Of a stretch of DNA of 5,646 bases, positions 1-4,854 are shown one piece after another. Below the pieces are notes generated by a model. It saw nothing but the letters and a program-made list of their open reading frames with translations, was not told the DNA's origin and did not search any database. Position 1 is the first letter of the stretch, and each line of letters starts with the position of its first letter. The DNA is from DASWHK01 sp036398215 (GTDB lineage: Bacteria; Acidobacteriota; UBA890): positions 1 through 5,646 of the forward strand of contig DASWHK010000349.1 of NCBI GenBank assembly GCA_036398215.1, read 5' to 3'. The position numbers and the translations under genes were made by a program.

Positions 1-582
1 CGCCACGTGGCGATCAAGCCCAGCGGCGTTTCCTACCGCGAGCTGACGCCCGAGCACATCGTCGTCGTCGACCTCGAGGGCGACGTCGTCGAAGGTGACC
101 TGCGGCCCTCGTCGGACACGCCGACCCACGTGCTCCTGTACCGGCATTTCCCGGGGATCGGCGGCATCACCCACACCCACAGCCGCTACGGCACCGCCTT
201 CGCGCAGGCGCGCCGCGAGATCCCCTGCCTCGGTACCACCCACGCCGATCACTTCCACGGCGCGGTCCCCGTCACCCGGCCGCTGCGGCCGGCGGAGGTC
301 GAGGAGGACTACGAGGTCAACACCGGCCGGGTGATCGCCGAGCGCTTCGAGGGCATCGATCCGCTGGAGGTCCCGGCGGTGCTGGTGGCCGGCCACGCTC
401 CGTTCACCTGGGGACGCACGGTCCAGGAGTCACTGGAGAACGCCGTCGCCCTGGAGGCGATCGCGGCGATGGCGGCGGCAACGCTGGCGCTCGACCCTGC
501 CGCCGCCGCGCTCGAGGATCACGTTCTCGAGAAGCATCACCGGCGCAAGCACGGCAAGACCGCCTACTACGGACAGCGATGA
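1..582 (+). CDS. araD: L-ribulose-5-phosphate 4-epimerase, 3' part (N-terminus outside the window)
   Basis: AraD interconverts L-ribulose 5-phosphate and D-xylulose 5-phosphate, the last step of L-arabinose breakdown. It is a cytoplasmic zinc enzyme of the class II aldolase/adducin fold. The frame is open from base 1; the GTG at base 7 is an internal valine codon, not the start. Recalled alignment to E. coli AraD suggests that about 37 N-terminal residues are missing. Numbering from the Arg at base 1, I see the phosphate-binding KPSG (6-9) and PSSD (36-39), zinc ligands in HTHS (His58, His60) and GHAPF (His132), the catalytic Asp of THAD (Asp83), and the C-terminal YYGQ tyrosine (Tyr190). These correspond to E. 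coli Asp76, His95, His97, Asp120, His171 and Tyr229, so the active site looks intact. The gene heads an operon with araA and a symporter; araB may lie upstream. The TGA stop (580-582) overlaps an ATG at 579 in another frame. Confidence 0.96.
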   Translation, partial: RHVAIKPSGVSYRELTPEHIVVVDLEGDVVEGDLRPSSDTPTHVLLYRHFPGIGGITHTHSRYGTAFAQARREIPCLGTTHADHFHGAVPVTRPLRPAEVEEDYEVNTGRVIAERFEGIDPLEVPAVLVAGHAPFTWGRTVQESLENAVALEAIAAMAAATLALDPAAAALEDHVLEKHHRRKHGKTAYYGQR

Positions 583-659
583 TCGACGCGGCGCGAGACG
601 AAGGCTGGTTGGGCACGATCGACATGCGACGATCCGGAACGCGGTTTGGCCGGCGGTGA
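579..659 (+). CDS. possible 26-residue small protein or coupling cistron between araD and araA
   Basis: This open frame starts with ATG at 579 and overlaps the araD stop as ATGA. It ends with TGA at 657-659, overlapping the araA GTG start (656-658) as GTGA. It encodes 26 residues, acidic in the first half and Arg-rich in the last third (ending TRFGRR). The only hint of a ribosome site is a GGA at 571-573, five bases before the ATG. No family is recognised and there is no membrane segment or signal peptide. Its fit is suggestive because araA itself has no evident Shine-Dalgarno sequence, so ribosomes finishing this frame could reinitiate at araA. A short open frame in GC-rich DNA can arise by chance, and the 73-base araD-araA spacer may simply be untranslated. 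The frame is seen; its translation is inferred. Confidence 0.3.
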   Translation: MIDAARDEGWLGTIDMRRSGTRFGRR

Positions 660-2173
660 TCGACCTGGGGAGGTACGAAGCCTGGTTCGTGACCGGCAGC
701 CAGCACCTCTACGGCGATACGGCCTTGCGGCAGGTGGCCGATCATGCCGAACAGGTCGCGGCGGCGCTCGACGCCAGCGACGAGATCCCGGTGCGCGTCG
801 TCTGCAAGGACGTCATGACCGGGCCGGAGGCGATCGAGGAGGTCTGCCGCGAGGCGTCGCGTTCGCCGGCTTGCGCCGGCGTCATCGCCTGGATGCACAC
901 CTTTTCTCCCGCCAGGATGTGGATCGGCGGCCTCACGGCGCTCGATCGACCCCTCGCCCATCTGCACACGCAGTTCAACCGCGACATCCCGTGGGCGTCG
1001 ATCGACATGGACTTCATGAACCTCAACCAGTCGGCGCACGGCGGCCGTGAGTTCGGCCACGTCTGCGCCCGCTTGGGGGTGGCCCGCAAGGTCGTCGTCG
1101 GCCACTGGCAGGAGCCGGAGGTGCGCCGGCGGCTCGGCGTCTGGGCGCGCGCCGCCTGCGCCCGCGCCGACCTGCGTACCGCCCGCATCGCCCGCTTCGG
1201 CGACAACATGCGCCAGGTGGCGGTGACCGAGGGCGACAAGGTCGCCGCCCAGATCCGCTTCGGCTTCGCGGTCGACGGCTACGGGGTCGGCGATCTGGTG
1301 GCCCGCGTCGAGGAGGCCACCGACGCCGAGATCGAGGCGCTGTGCGGCGCCTACGACGACGCCTACGAGGTCGCCGAGCCGCTGCGCGCCGGCGGCGAGC
1401 GCCGCGCCGACCTCCGCGAGGCGGCGCGCATCGAGCTCGGCCTGCGCGCCTTTCTCGACGACGGCGGCTACTCGGCCTTCACCGACACCTTCGAGGACCT
1501 GCACGGCCTCCGCCAGTTGCCCGGCATCTCCGTGCAGCGGCTGATGGCCGATGGCTTCGGCTTCGGCGCCGAGGGCGACTGGAAGACCGCGGCGCTGCTG
1601 CGGGCGATGAAGGTGATGGCCGCCGGCCTGCCCGGCGGGACCTCCTTCATGGAGGATTACACCTACCACCTCGATCCGGCCTCGCCGAAGGTGCTCGGCG
1701 CCCACATGCTCGAGATCTGCCCGTCGATAGCCGCCGGCACTCCGCGCGCCGAGATCCACCCGCTGTCGATCGGCGGCAAGGAAGACCCGGTGCGGTTGGT
1801 GTTCGATACGCCGCCGGGGCCGGCGGTCAACGCCGCGCTCCTCACCCTCGGCCACCGCTCCCGCATGCTGGTCAACGAGGTCGACGTGGTCGCTCCCGAC
1901 GAGCCGTTGCCGAAGCTGCCGGTGGCCCGCGCCGTCTGGGCGCCCCGCCCCGGCCTCGCCACTGCCGCCGCCGCCTGGATCCTCGCCGGCGGCCCCCACC
2001 ACACGAGCTTCAGCCCGGCGCTGACGAGCGAGCACCTCGAGGACTTCGCCGAGATGGCGGGCGTCGAGCTGTTGATCATCGACGCCGCCACGACCATTCG
2101 AGAGCTCAAGAAGGAGCTGCGCTGCAACGAGTCGTACTACGCCCGCCACGATCGACAGGGAGTGATCGCATGA
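656..2173 (+). CDS. araA: L-arabinose isomerase
   Basis: AraA converts L-arabinose to L-ribulose in the cytoplasm, using Mn2+ and usually acting as a hexamer. The 505-residue product aligns along its whole length with E. coli AraA (500 residues) as I recall it. It opens with YEAWFVTGSQHLYG (7-20) and carries HTQFN, SIDMDFMNLNQ and GGREFG in order. The metal-binding and catalytic residues are in place: Glu306 in EGDWK, Glu333 in FMEDYTYH, His350 in GAHMLE, and His449 in GGPHHT (E. coli His450, one residue being deleted before it). The GTG start at 656 was chosen because it gives the normal family N-terminus and no in-frame ATG lies upstream. No Shine-Dalgarno sequence is evident before it, which is consistent with translational coupling to upstream cistrons. 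The TGA stop overlaps the symporter ATG. The C-terminus (residues 494-505) ends a few residues beyond the E. coli protein. Confidence 0.97.
   Translation: MIDLGRYEAWFVTGSQHLYGDTALRQVADHAEQVAAALDASDEIPVRVVCKDVMTGPEAIEEVCREASRSPACAGVIAWMHTFSPARMWIGGLTALDRPLAHLHTQFNRDIPWASIDMDFMNLNQSAHGGREFGHVCARLGVARKVVVGHWQEPEVRRRLGVWARAACARADLRTARIARFGDNMRQVAVTEGDKVAAQIRFGFAVDGYGVGDLVARVEEATDAEIEALCGAYDDAYEVAEPLRAGGERRADLREAARIELGLRAFLDDGGYSAFTDTFEDLHGLRQLPGISVQRLMADGFGFGAEGDWKTAALLRAMKVMAAGLPGGTSFMEDYTYHLDPASPKVLGAHMLEICPSIAAGTPRAEIHPLSIGGKEDPVRLVFDTPPGPAVNAALLTLGHRSRMLVNEVDVVAPDEPLPKLPVARAVWAPRPGLATAAAAWILAGGPHHTSFSPALTSEHLEDFAEMAGVELLIIDAATTIRELKKELRCNESYYARHDRQGVIA
2157..2162 (+). promoter_or_regulatory. 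Shine-Dalgarno sequence for the symporter gene
   Basis: AGGGAG lies seven bases before the ATG at 2170 and inside the last codons of araA. It is the clearest ribosome-binding site in the operon. It fixes the symporter start at the ATGA overlap, rather than farther upstream where the same frame happens to stay open through araA. Confidence 0.75.
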
Positions 2174-3942
2174 ACTGGTTGGACTGGACCGTCATCGCCA
2201 TCTACTTCGGCACCCTGGTGTGGCTCTCGTACCGCGTCATCCGCAGGGGCAAGGACACCGCGGACGACTACTTCCTCGCCGGCCGCAACCTCAGCTGGTG
2301 GATCGTCGGGGCGTCGATCTTCGCCTCCAACATCGGCTCCGAGCACCTGGTCGGCCTCGCCGGCTCGGGGGCGACCGACGGCGTGGCGATGGCGCACTAC
2401 GAGCTGCACGCCTGGTGCCTGCTGGTGCTCGGCTGGATCTTCGTGCCCTTCTACATGCGCTCGAAGGTCTTCACGATGCCGGAGTTTCTCGAGCGGCGAT
2501 TCTCGGCCGCCAACCGCTGGGTGCTGTCGGTGATCTCGCTGTTCGCCTACGTGCTCACCAAGATCGCGGTGGGGATCTTCGCCGGCGGCATCGTCTTCTC
2601 CGTGCTGCTGCCCGAGCTGCGCATCGGCCCGCTCGACAGCTTCTGGATCGGCTCGATCCTGGTGATCGTGCTGACCGGCATCTACACGATCCTCGGCGGC
2701 CTGCGCGCCGTCGCCTACACCGAGGCCCTGCAGACCGTGGTGCTGGTGCTCGGCTCGGTGCTGGTGACCCTGTTCGGGCTGCAGGCGCTGGGCGGCTGGA
2801 GCGAGTTGCGCGCCATCGCCGGCTCGGAGATGTTCAACCTCTGGAAGCCACTGGTGCCGGCCGGCGTCGAGGGCACCTGGGCGCCGGTGCGCGATATCGG
2901 CGCCGCCGGCCAGGTGGTGCGCGAGGCCTGGTACTTCAACACCAACTACCCGTGGCTGGGGATGCTGTTCTGCGCCCCGATCATCGGCCTCTGGTACTGG
3001 TGCACCGACCAGTACATCGTCCAGCGGGCGCTCGGCGCTCCCAACGAGCAGGAGGCGCGGCGTGGCTCGATCTTCGCCGGCGCCCTCAAGCTGTTGCCGG
3101 TCTTCATCTTCATCATCCCCGGCATGATCTGCTTCGCGCTGGCGGCGAGCGGCAAGGTCCCCGAGATCCAGCAGGTGCTGTTCGACGCCGACGGCCAGAT
3201 GATCCGCGAGGAGGCCCAGAAGGCCTTCCCGCTGCTGGTTGCGACGGTGCTGCCGGCCGGCGTCCGCGGCATCGTGGTTGCCGGCCTGCTGGCGGCGTTG
3301 ATGAGCTCGCTGGCGGGCGTCTTCAACGCCTCGGCGACGCTGTTCACGATGGACTTCTACAGCAAGCTCCATCCCGGCGTCTCGCAGCACCGGCTGGTGT
3401 GGATCGGCCGGGTCGCCACCACGGTGATGGTTCTGATCGGCCTCGCCTGGATCCCGGTCATCCAGGGCGGCCGCGGCCTCTACGACTACCTGCAGGGGGT
3501 GCAGGCCTACCTGGCGCCGCCGATCTTCGTGGTCTTCTTCCTCGGCGTCTTCTTCAAGCGCATGAACGCCCAGGGGGCGCTGGCGGCGCTCAGCGTCGGC
3601 TTCCTGCTCGGCATCTTCCGCCTCGCCGTCGATACGCCGGTGAAGCTCGGCCTCGCCGGCTACGCCGGCGGCTACCCGGACGGCTCGTTCCTGTGGATCG
3701 TCAACAACATGTTCTTCCAGTACTACAGCCTAATGATCTTCCTGGTCTGCGTGGCGGTCATGGTGGCGGTGAGCCTGGCCACCCGCGAGCCCGACTACGC
3801 CGCCATCAGCGGCCTGACCTACGCAACCATCACCGAGGAGAACCGGCGCGCCTCGCGCAGCAGCTGGGACAGCCGCGACGTCATCGCCTCGGCGGCGGTG
3901 ATGGCGGTGATCGTGCTGTCGTACCTGTACTTCAGCGGCTAG
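2170..3942 (+). CDS. SGLT-type sodium:sugar symporter (SSS family), probable L-arabinose or arabinoside uptake
   Basis: This 590-residue inner-membrane protein has about 14 hydrophobic segments, from residues 5-24 to a final helix at about 570-588. It should couple Na+ entry to sugar uptake. Family marks are DYFLAGR (33-39), ASNIGSEHLVGLAGSG (52-67), LWYWCTDQYIVQR (274-286) and LMSSLAGVFNASATLFTMD (377-395). By alignment to recalled human SGLT1 and Vibrio vSGLT, the Na2 site is present (Ala52, Ile55, Ala376, Ser379, Ser380). Sugar-site positions match SGLT1 at His59 (His83), Glu78 (Glu102), Lys307 (Lys321), Asp439 (Asp454) and Gln442 (Gln457). The residue equivalent to SGLT1 Thr287 or vSGLT Asn260 is Gly273, so the substrate may differ from glucose or galactose. 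The ATG overlaps the araA stop and has a good ribosome site. Substrate is inferred from operon context; the family assignment is firm. A hexose or inositol transporter remains possible. Confidence 0.93.
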   Translation: MNWLDWTVIAIYFGTLVWLSYRVIRRGKDTADDYFLAGRNLSWWIVGASIFASNIGSEHLVGLAGSGATDGVAMAHYELHAWCLLVLGWIFVPFYMRSKVFTMPEFLERRFSAANRWVLSVISLFAYVLTKIAVGIFAGGIVFSVLLPELRIGPLDSFWIGSILVIVLTGIYTILGGLRAVAYTEALQTVVLVLGSVLVTLFGLQALGGWSELRAIAGSEMFNLWKPLVPAGVEGTWAPVRDIGAAGQVVREAWYFNTNYPWLGMLFCAPIIGLWYWCTDQYIVQRALGAPNEQEARRGSIFAGALKLLPVFIFIIPGMICFALAASGKVPEIQQVLFDADGQMIREEAQKAFPLLVATVLPAGVRGIVVAGLLAALMSSLAGVFNASATLFTMDFYSKLHPGVSQHRLVWIGRVATTVMVLIGLAWIPVIQGGRGLYDYLQGVQAYLAPPIFVVFFLGVFFKRMNAQGALAALSVGFLLGIFRLAVDTPVKLGLAGYAGGYPDGSFLWIVNNMFFQYYSLMIFLVCVAVMVAVSLATREPDYAAISGLTYATITEENRRASRSSWDSRDVIASAAVMAVIVLSYLYFSG

Positions 3943-4033
3943 CGCGCGGCGTTAATCTCGTGCAGCGAGAAGCTACGAGGCGCCGGCAGCGGTCCGAGGT
4001 CGGGGCGCGGTGAGGTCGGACGCTCTCCGCGAT
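3943..4033. other. convergent intergenic spacer, no clear terminator
   Basis: These 91 bases separate the symporter stop from the stop of the oppositely oriented PIN-domain gene. A five-base-pair stem (TCTCG/CGAGA, 3956-3970) and a six-base-pair stem with an 18-base loop (GTCCGA 3992-3997, TCGGAC 4016-4021) can be drawn. Neither is followed by a T-run, so I do not call a terminator. GAGGTCGG occurs twice (3996-4003 is offset by two mismatch-prone bases; the clear copy is 4012-4019). I see no gene here. Confidence 0.5.
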
Positions 4034-4408
4034 CTACCAGATGGCGTCGCCGTAGTGCTCCCGGATCGCACTGTCCTTGGTCAGCAACGACGCGCCTCGC
4101 AACCGGGCCTGGGCCACCACCAGGCGGTCGAAGGGATCGCGTGTCCAGCTTTCGAGCAAGGCGGCGTCGACGACGTCGGCGAACGGCAAGTCGCAGCGCT
4201 TCAGCCCTACCTCGCGAACCAGGGCCTGGATGACGGGGGCGGCGGGCTCGGCGGTTCGCCCTGACTCGTAGAGATATTCCAGCTCCAGGCCGACCATCGG
4301 CGAGATCATGAGATCGTTCCCCTCGATCAGGGAGCGAGCGCCAGTCGAGATCAGGTCGAGGTGGCCGCCGTACAGCCAGACGACCACGTGCGTATCGAGG
4401 TAGATCAT
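4034..4408 (-). CDS. VapC-like PIN-domain ribonuclease toxin of a type II toxin-antitoxin module
   Basis: This 124-residue protein has the usual length of a VapC-family PIN toxin, a Mg2+-dependent ribonuclease held inactive by its antitoxin. The four acidic active-site positions are visible: Asp5 in MIYLDTHV, Glu42 in the SPMVGLELEYL helix, Asp91/Asp94 in RDPFDRLVVAQA, and Asp112 in LLTKDSAI. The gene therefore looks catalytically intact. The ATG at 4408-4406 gives the standard family N-terminus; only a weak, distant AGG precedes it. It lies 100 bases downstream of its likely antitoxin, whereas such pairs normally overlap or nearly touch, so toxin translation may be less tightly coupled. The RNA target cannot be told from sequence. 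The PIN family call is firm; the toxin role comes from the antitoxin next to it. Confidence 0.93.
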   Translation of the reverse strand: MIYLDTHVVVWLYGGHLDLISTGARSLIEGNDLMISPMVGLELEYLYESGRTAEPAAPVIQALVREVGLKRCDLPFADVVDAALLESWTRDPFDRLVVAQARLRGASLLTKDSAIREHYGDAIW

Positions 4409-4471
4409 CGCTGCCGGACCTCGTGGGGATTGGTCGAACGATCTCTGTGTCGAACCGTGATCAAGGGCAAG

Positions 4472-4513
4472 GCTGAGCTCTGGACTTCACAACGCTGAGC
4501 TCCGGACTTCACA
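4472..4513. repeat. tandem pair of 20-base repeats between antitoxin and toxin
   Basis: GCTGAGCTCTGGACTTCACA (4472-4491) is followed after two bases by GCTGAGCTCCGGACTTCACA (4494-4513). The copies differ at one base and have a 22-base period. On the minus strand each copy begins TGTGAAGTCC. The copy nearer the antitoxin contains that gene's TGA stop (4511-4509), and the other copy lies wholly in the gap before the toxin. Each unit contains the palindrome GAGCTC. It could be a small tandem duplication or the remainder of a dispersed repeat family; the window alone cannot decide. Confidence 0.85.
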
Positions 4514-4739
4514 GGGGGCCCGGCCGCCAGGTCTCCGACCAGTCGATGTGGACGATGTCCTCCGGGTCGACATTCAAGTAGGCGCGCGGCCGCAGCGAGC
4601 CGAGCTTGGAGCACTCCTCCGGCGGAACGATCTTGAGGATCTTGCCGCGGCGCTCGATCTCGACCGGCACGCCGCTCTCCAAGACCTGGTCGAGGATGCG
4701 GTAGATGTCTTGCCGTAGCCGGGACGCGGTCAATCGCAT
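4509..4739 (-). CDS. Phd/YefM-like antitoxin, partner of the PIN-domain toxin
   Basis: This 76-residue protein has the compact N-terminal DNA-binding domain expected of the Phd/YefM family (MRLTASRLRQDIYRILDQVL, then GVPVEIERRGKILKIVP, residues 1-39). A short tail, about 50-72, contains YLNVDPEDIVHIDWSETW. In such antitoxins the N-terminal part binds the operator and the C-terminal tail wraps the toxin active site. The ATG at 4739-4737 gives the usual N-terminus. The next in-frame upstream ATG (4754) is followed at once by TGA, so the start is well fixed. The ribosome site is weak (GGA a few bases upstream). The stop falls within a repeat copy, so the last residues (RPGPL) and the stop may be secondary. 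An inverted repeat upstream at 4817-4854 is the likely autoregulatory operator. Family membership is judged by residue pattern, not by a search. Confidence 0.85.
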   Translation of the reverse strand: MRLTASRLRQDIYRILDQVLESGVPVEIERRGKILKIVPPEECSKLGSLRPRAYLNVDPEDIVHIDWSETWRPGPL

Positions 4740-4772
4740 GTTTCCAGGTCACATGGTTGTTAGACGGGCACG

Positions 4773-4788
4773 GCGGGAGAACTCCCGC
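4773..4788. repeat. perfect 7-bp inverted repeat in the antitoxin leader
   Basis: GCGGGAG (4773-4779) and CTCCCGC (4782-4788) are perfect inverted arms separated by AA. In a minus-strand transcript this would form a six-pair GC-rich stem with a four-base loop, about 34 bases before the antitoxin start codon. There is no following T-run, so it does not look like a terminator. It may be a leader stem-loop or a secondary protein-binding site. Confidence 0.5.
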
Positions 4789-4816
4789 GGGTTCTGGCCG
4801 GCAACCTTCGACGATG

Positions 4817-4854
4817 AAGCGTACGTACATAGTTTACACTACGTACGTTCGCTT
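4817..4854 (-). promoter_or_regulatory. imperfect inverted repeat, candidate operator/promoter of the toxin-antitoxin operon
   Basis: AAGCGTACGTACAT (4817-4830) and the complement of 4841-4854 (AAGCGAACGTACGT) agree at 12 of 14 positions, around a 10-base A/T-rich spacer (4831-4840). This dyad lies about 80 bases upstream of the antitoxin start. It is locally AT-rich within GC-rich DNA, as expected of a promoter. On the minus strand TAAACT (4836-4831) matches a -10 box at four of six positions, but no convincing -35 box is seen. Phd/YefM antitoxins commonly repress their own operons by binding such dyads, so autoregulation is a reasonable inference. The peptidase stop codon lies within the dyad spacer. 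Confidence 0.6.

Noticed and set aside
404..2149. 581-residue open frame antisense to araD and araA
   Set aside because: It is antisense to clearly conserved enzymes, is Arg/Ala/Gly-rich, and is the usual stop-poor shadow of GC-rich coding DNA.
1342..2169. Upstream extension of the symporter frame through araA, which has no stop codon
   Set aside because: The extension is Arg-rich nonsense overlapping conserved araA codons. The ATG at 2170 has a strong ribosome site and gives the normal family N-terminus.
2137..3390. 417-residue open frame antisense to the symporter
   Set aside because: Composition is Asp/His/Gln/Arg-rich with no domain; it is a shadow of the membrane protein on the other strand.
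3956..3970. Possible terminator hairpin after the symporter gene
   Set aside because: The stem has only five pairs with a five-base loop and no T-run on either strand.
2220..4013. Long plus-strand open frame overlapping the symporter in another frame
   Set aside because: Arg/Gly/Pro-rich translation without any recognisable motif; the symporter frame has clear family motifs and membrane helices.
4010..4264. Plus-strand open frame over the PIN-domain gene
   Set aside because: Antisense to a gene with all PIN active-site residues; the translation shows no family features.
4433..4455. GTCGAAC repeated at 4433-4439 and 4449-4455 before the toxin gene
   Set aside because: Seven bases with no further similarity is close to chance in DNA of this composition.
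4405..4830. 141-residue minus-strand frame starting in the operator and ending at an ATGA overlap with the toxin start
   Set aside because: Its first two thirds are an out-of-frame reading of the antitoxin, which has a convincing family pattern. The neat overlap with the toxin start is probably chance, though a role in coupling cannot be excluded.
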